Assembly (NCBI RefSeq): GCF_007830635.1 | Contig: NZ_VLLA01000042.1 | Location: 1 to 44,753 of the forward strand | Direction: 5' to 3' | DNA: 44,753 bases | From: Bradyrhizobium huanghuaihaiense | Lineage (GTDB): Bacteria; Pseudomonadota; Alphaproteobacteria; Rhizobiales; Xanthobacteraceae | Shown: piece after piece, positions 8,282-16,293 of the stretch | How positions within the stretch are numbered: position 1 is the first letter of the stretch | How the letters are laid out: each line of letters opens with the position of its first letter | Position numbers and translations under genes: made by a program | Notes under the pieces: model-generated | What the model was told of the DNA's origin: nothing | The model's database searches: none | The model's input: the letters and a program-made list of their open reading frames with translations, nothing else

Positions 8282-9766
8282 CTAGACGCCGAGCTTGGAC
8301 TTGAGCAGGTCGTTGACGCTCTGCGGGTTGGCTTTGCCGCCCGACGCCTTCATCACCTGGCCGACGAACCAGCCGAGCGACTGCGGCTTGTCCTTCACCT
8401 GCGCGGCCTTGTCGGGATTGGCCGCGATGATGTCGTCGACCACCTTCTCGATCGCCGAGAGGTCGGTGACCTGCTTCATGCCGCGGCTTTCGACCAGCGC
8501 GCGGGGGTCGCCGCCTTCCTGCCAGACGATCTCGAACAGATCCTTGGCGATCTTGCCCGAGATCGTGCCCTCACCGATCAGGTCGATGATCGCAGCAAGC
8601 TGCTCGGCATTGACCGGCGAGCCCGTAATGTCCCGGCCTTCCTTGTTGAGACGGCCGAACAGCTCGTTGATCACCCAGTTCGCTGCCATCTTGCCGTCGC
8701 GCGCGCGGTTGGCGAGCTTGTCGAGCACCGTCTCGTAGAATACCGCGCTCTCGCGCTCGGCAACGAGCACGCTCGCATCATAGGCCGACAGGCCGAAATC
8801 GGCGACGAAGCGCGTCTTCTTCTGGTCCGGCAGCTCCGGCAACTCAGCCTTCAGCTCGTCGACGAACGCCTGGCTGAACTCGAGCGGCAAGAGGTCGGGA
8901 TCGGGGAAGTAGCGATAGTCGTGCGCCTCTTCCTTCGACCGCATCGAGCGCGTCTCGCCCTTGTTGGGATCGTAGAGCCGCGTCTCCTGGTCGATTTGGC
9001 CGCCTTCCTCGAGAATCTCGATCTGGCGCCGCGCCTCGTACTCGATCGCCTGGCCGATGAAGTTGATCGAGTTCATGTTCTTGATCTCGCAGCGGGTGCC
9101 GAGCGGCCCGCCGGGCTTGCGCACCGAGACGTTGACGTCGGCGCGCAAGGATCCCTTCTCCATGTCGCCGTCGCAGGTGCCGAGATAGCGCAGGATCGAG
9201 CGCAGCTTGGTCACATAGGCCTTGGCCTGCTCGGCGTCGCGGATGTCCGGTTTTGACACGATCTCCATCAGCGCCACGCCGGAGCGGTTGAGATCGACAT
9301 TGGACATGGTCGGCGAACGGTCGTGCAGCAGCTTGCCGGCGTCCTGCTCGAGATGCAGGCGCTCGATGCCGACGGTGACGCTGCGGCCGCCATCGAGCTC
9401 GACCAGCACCTCGCCCTCGCCCACCACAGGCGATTTGTACTGGCTGATCTGGTAGCCCTGCGGCAGGTCCGGATAGAAATAGTTCTTCCGGTCGAACACC
9501 GAACGCAAATTGATCGTCGCGTTGAGACCGAGCCCGGTCCGGACAGCCTGCCTGACGCATTCCTCGTTGATGACGGGCAGCATACCCGGCATCGCCGCGT
9601 CGACCAGCGACACGTGGCTGTTCGGCTCGCCGCCGAATGCGGTGGAGGCGCCCGAGAACAGTTTTGCGTTCGAGGTCACCTGGGCATGGATCTCCATGCC
9701 GATGACCATCTCCCAGTCACCGGTGGCGCCTTTGAGAAGCTTGTGGGGGGTGGCGGATGCGTTCAT
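8282..9766 (-). CDS. gatB: Asp-tRNA(Asn)/Glu-tRNA(Gln) amidotransferase subunit B
   Basis: The 494-residue GatB subunit. In the GatCAB complex it binds the misacylated Glu-tRNA(Gln) or Asp-tRNA(Asn), phosphorylates the side-chain carboxylate with ATP and accepts ammonia from GatA. Visible family features are WEMVIGMEIHAQV near the N-terminus, KNYFYPDLPQGYQISQ, HLEQDAGKLLHD, the NRSGVALMEIVSKPD block and a C-terminal YqeY-like helical part ending in SVNDLLKSKLGV. Length is normal. It is the last gene of the gat operon; its ATG overlaps the stop of the FkbM gene by 4 bp (ATGA), implying translational coupling. Confidence 0.98.
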   Translation of the reverse strand: MNASATPHKLLKGATGDWEMVIGMEIHAQVTSNAKLFSGASTAFGGEPNSHVSLVDAAMPGMLPVINEECVRQAVRTGLGLNATINLRSVFDRKNYFYPDLPQGYQISQYKSPVVGEGEVLVELDGGRSVTVGIERLHLEQDAGKLLHDRSPTMSNVDLNRSGVALMEIVSKPDIRDAEQAKAYVTKLRSILRYLGTCDGDMEKGSLRADVNVSVRKPGGPLGTRCEIKNMNSINFIGQAIEYEARRQIEILEEGGQIDQETRLYDPNKGETRSMRSKEEAHDYRYFPDPDLLPLEFSQAFVDELKAELPELPDQKKTRFVADFGLSAYDASVLVAERESAVFYETVLDKLANRARDGKMAANWVINELFGRLNKEGRDITGSPVNAEQLAAIIDLIGEGTISGKIAKDLFEIVWQEGGDPRALVESRGMKQVTDLSAIEKVVDDIIAANPDKAAQVKDKPQSLGWFVGQVMKASGGKANPQSVNDLLKSKLGV

Positions 9767-10647
9767 GGCGTTACTGGTCCGTTGGCTGTTCGCCGTTCAC
9801 TCGCGTCGAGAAACCCGTTGAGCGACCGAAGCACGTCGGCCGGCCGGCGCAGCGCGATCTCGGGGCGGCCCATCACCTCGATCTCTCCGAACAGCGCCGC
9901 GACCTCCGGAGAGGAAGCAAACACGAAGCCGTCGAATGAAGTGCTCTGGCCCTCGAAATCGCTGGATATCTCGACCCGATAGCCCTGCGCTTTGAGACGA
10001 TCGACCACCTCGCGATGGAGGGCCTGCGAATGGGTTGCAATAAATAGATAATCGACGCGGCGCTTGGTCAGCACGCTCTCCGCGCCTTGCAGCATCTCGA
10101 CTTCAAAGGCCTGGATATCGGCATGCAATATGTCGATATGCTTGATCTTCCTGTCCCGGAAGAAGGCGTCGACCTCGAACTTGCCGTTGCCGACGAAGGC
10201 CTTGATGAACTCACCCTTCAGTCCGTTGCGCGCGAAATTATCCTGTCCGGTCTTCAGGCAAGCGGGGTCCGGCTCGACCAGGATGACTTCTGCCTTGGGG
10301 CGGACCTTCTTGAGCCACATGGAGTAGTGGCCCCAATAGGCGCCGAGCTCGATCATCGCAGGCGTCTCGCCCAGCCGCTTCAGCAGCTCCTGAAAGACGT
10401 ACTCCTCCAGCGGCTCGTGGACGCCGCGATTGATCATGAGCACGCTGCTGAAGGGTCCGTAATACGCGCCGGGCCCGATGCCCGGGACCTTCAGGCCGTT
10501 ATGCAGATAGACCTGGTCGCCTTCGACATGACCAGCCATCGGGACGCGTTCAATCAGAAGGTTGAGGGGATCGGAAACGATCTCGCGAAAACGGCCGAAC
10601 AGATCCTCGGGCTTCGCCTTGGGCCCCTTGAATCCAGACTCGCTCAT
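9763..10647 (-). CDS. FkbM-family SAM-dependent methyltransferase
   Basis: A 294-residue protein with a Rossmann methyltransferase core: AMIELGAYWGHYSMW is the SAM-binding glycine-rich motif I, followed by ILVEPDPACLKTGQDNFARNG and a DILHADIQAFEVEMLQGA motif typical of FkbM. These enzymes O-methylate small molecules or glycans; the substrate cannot be told here. Start: ATG at 10647 (MSESGFKGPK), chosen over an upstream in-frame codon because it overlaps the stop of the preceding gene by 4 bp. It sits between gatA and gatB, overlapped at both ends, so it must be translated with the amidotransferase. A role linked to tRNA or translation is possible but unproven. Confidence 0.88.
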   Translation of the reverse strand: MSESGFKGPKAKPEDLFGRFREIVSDPLNLLIERVPMAGHVEGDQVYLHNGLKVPGIGPGAYYGPFSSVLMINRGVHEPLEEYVFQELLKRLGETPAMIELGAYWGHYSMWLKKVRPKAEVILVEPDPACLKTGQDNFARNGLKGEFIKAFVGNGKFEVDAFFRDRKIKHIDILHADIQAFEVEMLQGAESVLTKRRVDYLFIATHSQALHREVVDRLKAQGYRVEISSDFEGQSTSFDGFVFASSPEVAALFGEIEVMGRPEIALRRPADVLRSLNGFLDASERRTANGPVTP

Positions 10648-10937
10648 GCCGGCGCACTCCCACTCAGCGCGTTGGCGATGCGCTGCCATTCTGCTTCAAG
10701 CGAATCCTTTGCCACGGGCTGTCCGGCCTGGCGATACCAATAGCCGGCGTTGCCGAGATCACCCTCGACCCGATGCAGGTAGGCGTGCACCCAGGCGGCC
10801 TCGCGGCTGCTGTCGTCCTGAACGATCCCGTGCGCACGGTCCCAGTCGCCCTTGGCGGCCCACCAGAGGCCGGCGAGCGGTGCGCCGAGTTCCGGCGCAG
10901 GTGCTGCGTCGTCGAGGCTGGCGATGAACGCCGCCAT
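10644..10937 (-). CDS. conserved hypothetical protein in gat operon, 97 aa
   Basis: A 97-residue soluble protein starting MAAFIASLDDAAPAPELGAP. Tryptophan-rich helical segments (LAGLWWAAKGDWDRAHGIVQ and EAAWVHAYLHRVEGDLGNAGYW) resemble a degenerate TPR-like helix-turn-helix pair. No catalytic motif is visible. The ATG at 10937 lies 2 bp after the gatA stop and its own stop overlaps the FkbM start by 4 bp, so it is co-translated with both. I know such a protein from gat operons of Bradyrhizobium relatives, without a function. It may be an assembly or partner protein, which is inference only. Confidence 0.82.
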   Translation of the reverse strand: MAAFIASLDDAAPAPELGAPLAGLWWAAKGDWDRAHGIVQDDSSREAAWVHAYLHRVEGDLGNAGYWYRQAGQPVAKDSLEAEWQRIANALSGSAPA

Positions 10938-10939
10938 CG

Positions 10940-12421
10940 TCACCACCACCTCGCGGGCGTGAAGCGGCCTGCCGCCTGCTCGATCACCTCGCCGAGCGAG
11001 AACAGCGTCTCCTCCTCGAATGGACGGCCGATCAGCTGCAGGCCGAGCGGCAGGCCCTGCGTATCCTTGCCGGCGGGCACGGCGATACCCGGCAGGCCCG
11101 CCATGTTCACGGTCACCGTGAAGATGTCGTTGAGATACATCTCGACCGGATCCGCATCTTCGCCGCTCTTCTCGCCGATGCCGAAGGCAGCCGACGGCGT
11201 CGCCGGGGTGAGGATCGCGTTGACGCCCTTGGCGAAGCAATCCTCAAAGTCCTTCTTGATCAGCGTACGCACCTTCTGGGCGCGCAGATAATAGGCGTCG
11301 TAATAGCCGGCCGAGAGAACATAGGTGCCGATCATGACGCGGCGGCGCACCTCGGCGCCAAAACCTTCGGCGCGAGTGTTTTCGTACAGCTCGATGATGT
11401 TCTTGGCCTGCTCGCGCAGGCCATAGCGGACGCCGTCGTAGCGCGCGAGGTTGGAGGACGCCTCCGCCGGCGCCACGATGTAATAAGCCGGCAGCGCATA
11501 CTTCGTGTGCGGCAGCGACACTTCGACGAGCTCGGCACCCGCCGCCTTCAGCCACGCCGCGCCCTCGCTCCACAGCTTCTCGATCTCGGCCGGCATGCCG
11601 TCGAGACGATATTCCTTGGGGATGCCGATCTTCATGCCCTTCACGGACTTGCCGATCGCGGCTTCGTAATCCGGCACGGGGATGTCGACCGAGGTCGTGT
11701 CCTTCGGATCGTGCCCGGCCATCGAGCGCAGCAGCATCGCGCTGTCGCGCACGCTGCGTGCGATGGGACCTGCCTGGTCGAGCGAGGAGGCAAAGGCGAC
11801 GATGCCCCAGCGCGAGCATCGGCCATAGGTCGGCTTGATGCCGACGGTTGCGGTGAACGCCGCCGGCTGGCGGATCGAGCCGCCGGTATCTGTCGCAGTC
11901 GCACCCATGCACAGCAGCGCCGCCACCGCCGAGGCCGAGCCGCCGGACGAGCCGCCCGGCACCAGCGTCGTGTTGCTGCCGTCGCGCCTCCAGGGATTGC
12001 CGACGGGACCGAAGCACGAGGTCTCGTTCGCAGAGCCCATCGCAAACTCGTCATTGTTGAGCTTGCCGAGCATCACCGCGCCGTCGCGCCAGAGCTGTGA
12101 GGTGACGGTGGACTCGTAGGTCGGCACAAAATTGCCGAGGATCTTCGAGCACGCCGTGGTGCGCACGCCCTTGGTCGCGAACAGATCCTTGATGCCGAGC
12201 GGGATGCCGGCGAGCGGACCCACATCGCCCTTGGCGATCCTGGCGTCGGCCTCGCGCGCCATGCTGCGCGCCTGGTCGGGCGTCTCCAGCACGAAGGCGT
12301 TGAGCACACGCGCAGCTTCGATCGCGCTCAGATGCGCGTCGGTCAGCTCGAGTGACGTGAAAGTCTTGTCGGCGAGACCCTTGCGGGCCTCGGCGAGCGT
12401 CAGCGATGTCAAATCGGTCAT
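10940..12421 (-). CDS. gatA: Asp-tRNA(Asn)/Glu-tRNA(Gln) amidotransferase subunit A
   Basis: The 493-residue GatA, the glutaminase subunit that releases ammonia from glutamine and channels it to GatB. It carries the amidase-signature triad: Lys78 in GIPLGIKDLF, cis-Ser158 in VPGGSSGGSAS and nucleophile Ser182 in TDTGGSIRQPA, with the normal 24-residue gap between the two serines. It also has SLDQAGPIARSVRD and the C-terminal NMAGLPGIAVP and GLPLGLQLIG blocks. The ATG at 12421 overlaps the stop of the upstream 70-aa gene by 4 bp, and the 97-aa gene follows 2 bp after its stop. Confidence 0.98.
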   Translation of the reverse strand: MTDLTSLTLAEARKGLADKTFTSLELTDAHLSAIEAARVLNAFVLETPDQARSMAREADARIAKGDVGPLAGIPLGIKDLFATKGVRTTACSKILGNFVPTYESTVTSQLWRDGAVMLGKLNNDEFAMGSANETSCFGPVGNPWRRDGSNTTLVPGGSSGGSASAVAALLCMGATATDTGGSIRQPAAFTATVGIKPTYGRCSRWGIVAFASSLDQAGPIARSVRDSAMLLRSMAGHDPKDTTSVDIPVPDYEAAIGKSVKGMKIGIPKEYRLDGMPAEIEKLWSEGAAWLKAAGAELVEVSLPHTKYALPAYYIVAPAEASSNLARYDGVRYGLREQAKNIIELYENTRAEGFGAEVRRRVMIGTYVLSAGYYDAYYLRAQKVRTLIKKDFEDCFAKGVNAILTPATPSAAFGIGEKSGEDADPVEMYLNDIFTVTVNMAGLPGIAVPAGKDTQGLPLGLQLIGRPFEEETLFSLGEVIEQAAGRFTPARWW

Positions 12422-12630
12422 TTATTGATCGGGCTGCAGAAGAACGGAGACAGGGTCTTGTCGTTGGCCGGGTCGTCTTTCTTGGCGGCGGCTTTCGCGG
12501 CCGCCTCGATCTCGTCGAGCACGGCATTGACGGCGACATTGGGGTCGGCAGCCCTGCCCTGCCGCTCCATCTTGTCGAGGTAATTCATGTAGGCCTGATA
12601 GGCCTTCTCATCGTCGCATAGCAGGCACAT
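12418..12630 (-). CDS. small CxxC protein between gatC and gatA, 70 aa
   Basis: A 70-residue protein, MCLLCDDEKAYQAYMNYLDK..., with a CLLC motif at residues 2-5 and one more cysteine near the end (FFCSPINK). The middle (about residues 28-55) is an Ala/Glu/Lys-rich helix. The CxxC at the very N-terminus could hold a metal or form a redox pair, but three cysteines do not make a standard zinc finger. It begins 14 bp after the gatC stop and its TGA overlaps the gatA ATG by 4 bp. Function unknown; a link to the amidotransferase is suggested only by position. Confidence 0.82.
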   Translation of the reverse strand: MCLLCDDEKAYQAYMNYLDKMERQGRAADPNVAVNAVLDEIEAAAKAAAKKDDPANDKTLSPFFCSPINK

Positions 12631-12644
12631 CGGACCTAACCTGT

Positions 12645-12932
12645 TTATTCAACGACCTTCGGCACCAGAAAGAAGTGACCTTCGGTCGCCGGCGCGTTGG
12701 CAACGATATCGTCGGCGATCTCGCCGTCATTGACCACGTCCTGCCGCTTCTTCATCTGCATCGGGGTCACCGAGGTCATCGGCTCCACGCCCTCGACATT
12801 GACCTCCGAGAGCTGCTCGACGAAGGCGAGCATGGCGTTGAGCTCGCCCTGCAGATGCGGAACCTCGTCCTCGGAAACCGCAATGCGCGCCAGATGCGCG
12901 ATGCGGCGGACGGTAGCGGCGTCGACGGACAT
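12645..12932 (-). CDS. gatC: Asp-tRNA(Asn)/Glu-tRNA(Gln) amidotransferase subunit C
   Basis: The 95-residue GatC, the small chaperone-like belt that wraps GatA and holds it to GatB. Typical marks are VRRIAHLARIAVSEDEVPHL at the N-terminus, the LNAMLAFVEQLSEVNVEGVE helix, then EPMTSVTP and the C-terminal HFFLVPKVVE. Length is normal. ATG at 12932 is chosen; the frame extends to 12995 but the extension has no family match. It is the first gene of the operon gatC-orf70-gatA-orf97-fkbM-gatB. Confidence 0.96.
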   Translation of the reverse strand: MSVDAATVRRIAHLARIAVSEDEVPHLQGELNAMLAFVEQLSEVNVEGVEPMTSVTPMQMKKRQDVVNDGEIADDIVANAPATEGHFFLVPKVVE

Positions 12933-13009
12933 TATATAAGGCCTCTCACAGCAAAACCTATGTGCCGTATAGCAGAGGCCGCTTTTGCGCCGCAACCGGC
13001 CCTGGGGGC

Positions 13010-14086
13010 CTATCCGGACAGCGCTTTCAGGCGAGCCAAGGCCGATTTGGCCAGATCACGGGTCAATTCAGCCGCAGGGACCTCGCGGCCCAAGGCAATG
13101 GCTTGTCCGGCAAAGAGATTGGTGAAATCGACTTTGCCCTGCTTTTCGGCAGCCGCCTTCAGCGGTCCGAGCGGGGTGGCGGCATGCGGGAAGGCCGGCG
13201 CATCAGGCGAAATCGGGCCGATCTCGCGCATGACACGGTTGGGGACACCACGCGCTGGACGGCCGGTCACCACATTGGTGATGACGGTCGTATCGTCCCC
13301 CGCCCGTGCCAGCGCCAGGCGCGCTGCCGGGCTTACCGTGGACTCCGGGCAGCGCAGATATGCTGAGCCGATTTGCACCCCAGAAGCACCCAGTGCGAAT
13401 GCCGCCGCGATGCCGCGTCCGTCGGCGATGCCGCCGGCCGCGATGACAGGTACCTTCACCGCGTCAACCACCTGCGGCACCAGCGCGAATGTGCCGGGTT
13501 GCTCGGCGACATTCTCGGTCAGGAACATGCCGCGATGGCCGCCGGCTTCCGCGCCCTGCGCGATAACGACGTCGGCGCCGTTCTCCTCCAACCAGATCGC
13601 CTCTTTCACGATCGTGGCCGACGACATAACGACGGCGCCAGTGGCCTTCACGCGCTGAAGCAGTTTCGGCTCCGGCAGGCCGAAGTGGAAGCTGACGACC
13701 TCCGGCCTCAATTCTTCGACCACCTCGCAGAACGCGGCATCGAACGGCGCGCGGTTGGCGGCCGCGATCGGCGTGGCCGGATCGAGGCCATACTCCGCGT
13801 AATAGGAAGCCAGGCGCTGCTTCCAGCGCGCCTCGGCTTCCGCCGAAAGCTCGCGCGGCTTGTGGGAGAAGAAGTTCATGTTAATCGGCGCCGAGACATG
13901 CTGGCGGATGATGTTGACCTGCTCGCGCGCCTTCTCGGCCGACAGCATCGCGCATGGTAGCGAGCCGAGCGCGCCGCCCTTCGCTGCCGCTATCGCGAGC
14001 TTTGCATCCATCGCGCCCGCTATCGGCGCCAGCACGATCGGGAATTCGGTCTTGAAGAGATCGATCAGTCGACGGTCAGGCCACAT
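13010..14086 (-). CDS. nitronate monooxygenase family protein (first copy)
   Basis: A 358-residue FMN-dependent TIM-barrel enzyme of the nitronate monooxygenase (2-nitropropane dioxygenase) family. Seen: FPIVLAPIAGAMD at the N-terminus, VVSFHFGLPEP, a VIAQGAEAGGHRG phosphate-binding strand, VPVIAAGGIADGRGIAAAFALGASGVQIGSAYL (FMN site) and NRVMREIG. Such enzymes oxidise nitronates or related compounds with flavin; many relatives are of unknown substrate. Only 21 bp separate it from the second copy upstream on the same strand, so the two form an operon. The proteins are clearly different in sequence, so this is an old pair and not a fresh duplication. Confidence 0.9.
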   Translation of the reverse strand: MWPDRRLIDLFKTEFPIVLAPIAGAMDAKLAIAAAKGGALGSLPCAMLSAEKAREQVNIIRQHVSAPINMNFFSHKPRELSAEAEARWKQRLASYYAEYGLDPATPIAAANRAPFDAAFCEVVEELRPEVVSFHFGLPEPKLLQRVKATGAVVMSSATIVKEAIWLEENGADVVIAQGAEAGGHRGMFLTENVAEQPGTFALVPQVVDAVKVPVIAAGGIADGRGIAAAFALGASGVQIGSAYLRCPESTVSPAARLALARAGDDTTVITNVVTGRPARGVPNRVMREIGPISPDAPAFPHAATPLGPLKAAAEKQGKVDFTNLFAGQAIALGREVPAAELTRDLAKSALARLKALSG

Positions 14087-14107
14087 GGTTGTTCTCTCTC
14101 GTTTTCC

Positions 14108-15118
14108 TTACCCTCCCCCTCCAGGGGAGGGTGAAGAAGTTTGCGCCGCGACTACCGAGTTTCTCCTGCCGGCGAGAAGCTGCTCCGCCTCCACCGCAAT
14201 CCGCTCGACGATCTCCGCCGCCGGTGGAATATCATGAATCAATCCGGCCGCCTCGCCCGCGATCACCGCGGCGACGTCGAAATTGCCTGCCGCCTTTGCC
14301 GCCGCATATTCAGCCGCGACTGCGGCAACATTCTGCATCAGCTCGACCTCGCGCCCGATCCAGCGCCGCGCATGGTCGTTGACCAGGCACCGTCCCGTGA
14401 ACGGCGCCGGCCAGACATTGTTGCGCGAGAGATCGAAGATGATGCCGCGCACCGTCGCGCCGCTGTTCGCTGCGCAGATGCGCCGCTTGGCCTCCTCCGC
14501 GCCGTCAGCCTCCTGGCTGGCATAGAAGCGCGTGCCGAGAAGCACGCCGCTCGCGCCCAGCATCATCATCGCGGCGAGCCCGCGCCCGTCCGCGATGCCG
14601 CCGGCCGCGACGACAGGCACACGGCCCGCGGCGAGATCGACGATCGCAGGCACCAGATCGACGGTGGTGCGCGAGGCGCCGTGACCGCCCGCCTCCGTCC
14701 CCTGCGCGATCAGGATGTCGGCACCGGCGTCGAGCGCCTGCCGCGCCATCACCTCGTCCTGCACCTGACAGATCAGGCGCGCACCGGCGGATTTGATCCT
14801 CGGCGCGAACGGCGCGGGATCGCCGAACGACAACATGATCGCAGACGGCTTGGCGGTGAGCGCGACATCGAGAAGCTCGGGCTTTCTGGCGAGGCTCCAG
14901 GTGATGAAGCCGATCCCGAACGGCGCACGCAGTTCGGCGAGCTTCGCCGTCTCCTGCTCCAGCCACGCCTGCTCGCCGTAGCCGCCGCCGAGAATGCCGA
15001 AACCGCCGGCACGGCTCACAGCCGAGACCAGACGACTGCCGGCGACGACATCCATCGGCGCCAGCAGGATCGGATGCTCGATCTCGAGCAGCGTGGTCAA
15101 CGGTGTCGCAATCGGCAT
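14108..15118 (-). CDS. nitronate monooxygenase family protein (second copy)
   Basis: A 336-residue member of the same FMN barrel family: HPILLAPMDVVAGSRLVSAV, GFGILGGGYGEQ, IMLSFGDPAPF, ILIAQGTEAGGHG and VPVVAAGGIADGRGLAAMMM with GASGVLLGTRF. The gene is transcribed towards the first copy and away from a LysR regulator, 97 bp apart, which suggests control by that regulator. Oddly, the last residues (SSPSPGGGG) are encoded by a 21-bp palindromic repeat that occurs elsewhere in the window, so the native C-terminus seems to have been replaced or extended by a repeat insertion. Confidence 0.9.
   Translation of the reverse strand: MPIATPLTTLLEIEHPILLAPMDVVAGSRLVSAVSRAGGFGILGGGYGEQAWLEQETAKLAELRAPFGIGFITWSLARKPELLDVALTAKPSAIMLSFGDPAPFAPRIKSAGARLICQVQDEVMARQALDAGADILIAQGTEAGGHGASRTTVDLVPAIVDLAAGRVPVVAAGGIADGRGLAAMMMLGASGVLLGTRFYASQEADGAEEAKRRICAANSGATVRGIIFDLSRNNVWPAPFTGRCLVNDHARRWIGREVELMQNVAAVAAEYAAAKAAGNFDVAAVIAGEAAGLIHDIPPAAEIVERIAVEAEQLLAGRRNSVVAAQTSSPSPGGGG
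14111..14131. repeat. 21-bp palindromic repeat inside the 3' end of an NMO gene
   Basis: CCCTCCCC - CTCCA - GGGGAGGG: an 8-bp perfect stem with a 5-nt loop. The reverse complement of the whole 21 bp occurs exactly at 29980-30000, and a one-mismatch copy in this orientation at about 30114-30134, each time next to GGGTGAAG or its complement. It is thus one unit of a dispersed palindromic family. Confidence 0.85.
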
Positions 15119-15160
15119 GGCTCCTCCCCGATCTGGACAGCGAGACTAGGTCCGACTAGC

Positions 15161-15177
15161 ATTCTCGAAAAATGAAT
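15161..15177. promoter_or_regulatory. candidate LysR-type regulator binding site
   Basis: ATTC-N9-GAAT (15161-15164 and 15174-15177) is a dyad that includes the classic LysR T-N11-A core. It lies in the 97-bp gap between the divergent LysR and nitronate monooxygenase genes, 39 bp before the LysR start, where an autoregulatory site is expected. Confidence 0.55.
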
Positions 15178-15215
15178 TGTTGCGAACGCTGCCATCTCAA
15201 AAGCGAAACGACGCC

Positions 15216-16106
15216 ATGGAACTCAGCGACATCCAGACTTTCGCCGCGGTCGCCCGCACCGGCGGCATCACCCGCGCCGCGGAAGAGCTCAACACGGTGC
15301 AATCGAACGTCACCCAGCGCGTGAAGGCACTGGAGGCGGAGATCGGCACGCCGCTGTTCGAACGCCACAGCCGCGGCATGACGCTGACCGGCGCCGGCAA
15401 ACGTCTCCTCCCCTACGCGCAGCGGATGGCCGCGCTGTCGCGCGAGGCCGTGCTGGCCGCACGCGACGATGGCGAGCCGAAGGGACCGCTGGCGATCGGC
15501 TCGATGGAGACGACGGCAGCCGTGCGATTGCCACCACTGCTCGCCGATTTCCACCGTCGCTTCCCCGCCGTGCGCCTCTCCTTGCGCACCGCCACCACGG
15601 CCGACCTCGTCGCCGGCGTGCTTGACGGCACGCTCGACGGCGCCTTCGTCGCAGGTCCCATCGCACATGCCGACCTCACGGCGACGAGCGCCTTCCGCGA
15701 AGAGCTGGTGCTGGTCAGCGCGCGGCGCTGGACTTCGCTTGCGGAGCTGCGCGCCGGCACGCCGGAGTCGGGCCCGACCGCGCTGGTGTTCCGCACCGGC
15801 TGCACCTATCGCCAGCGGCTCGAGCAGGTGTTCGTCGAGTTCGGCTGGCCGTCGGCGACGCGTTTCGAGCTCGGCACGCTCGACGGCATGATCGGCTGCG
15901 TCGCCGCCGACATGGGCGTGACGCTGCTGCCGCGCGCGGTCGTCGAACGCAGCGCGATGAACGGAAGCGTCTCCATTCACACGCTGAGCCCCTCGCATGC
16001 GCGCGCCGAGACGCTCTTCATCCAGCGCAGCGCCGGACATCAATACAGCGCGCTGCAAGGCTTTGCCGCGTGCCTGAAGAAGGACGAGGATGTCATCGCG
16101 GCCTGA
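15216..16106 (+). CDS. LysR-family transcriptional regulator
   Basis: A 296-residue LysR-type regulator. Residues 1-60 are the winged helix-turn-helix (MELSDIQTFAAVARTGGITR, then AAEELNTVQSNVTQRVKALE and LFERHSRGMTLTGAG), followed by a linker helix and a periplasmic-binding-protein-like effector domain (GPLAIGSMETTAAVRLPPLL onwards). It is divergent from the two nitronate monooxygenase genes and is probably their regulator. ATG at 15216 is chosen over an in-frame start at 15177 because MELSDIQTF is the usual beginning. The effector is unknown. Confidence 0.92.
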   Translation: MELSDIQTFAAVARTGGITRAAEELNTVQSNVTQRVKALEAEIGTPLFERHSRGMTLTGAGKRLLPYAQRMAALSREAVLAARDDGEPKGPLAIGSMETTAAVRLPPLLADFHRRFPAVRLSLRTATTADLVAGVLDGTLDGAFVAGPIAHADLTATSAFREELVLVSARRWTSLAELRAGTPESGPTALVFRTGCTYRQRLEQVFVEFGWPSATRFELGTLDGMIGCVAADMGVTLLPRAVVERSAMNGSVSIHTLSPSHARAETLFIQRSAGHQYSALQGFAACLKKDEDVIAA

Positions 16107-16208
16107 CGCGACGCGAACGTTCCACGCCACGAAATTCGTCACAAATCTATCGCGTTTGAATCGATACGTGCAGCGTTCTGCCGTCGCAGCGCAACACATC
16201 GAAAAGCT

Positions 16209-16238
16209 TTGAAGCGCGCGATCATTCTACGTTAGGAT
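16209..16238 (+). promoter_or_regulatory. likely sigma-70 promoter of the cyclase-family gene
   Basis: TTGAAG at 16209-16214 and TAGGAT at 16233-16238 with an 18-bp spacer, about 55 bp upstream of the ATG at 16294. GGGAGGAC at 16280-16287 is the Shine-Dalgarno. Confidence 0.5.
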
Positions 16239-16293
16239 GAGTGACTGGCCAGCGCGAAACCATAAACGAAGCCAAACATCGGGAGGACTATCG

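Noticed and set aside
8252..9256. 334-codon open frame on the plus strand
   Set aside because: Antisense of gatB; composition mirrors gatB codons.
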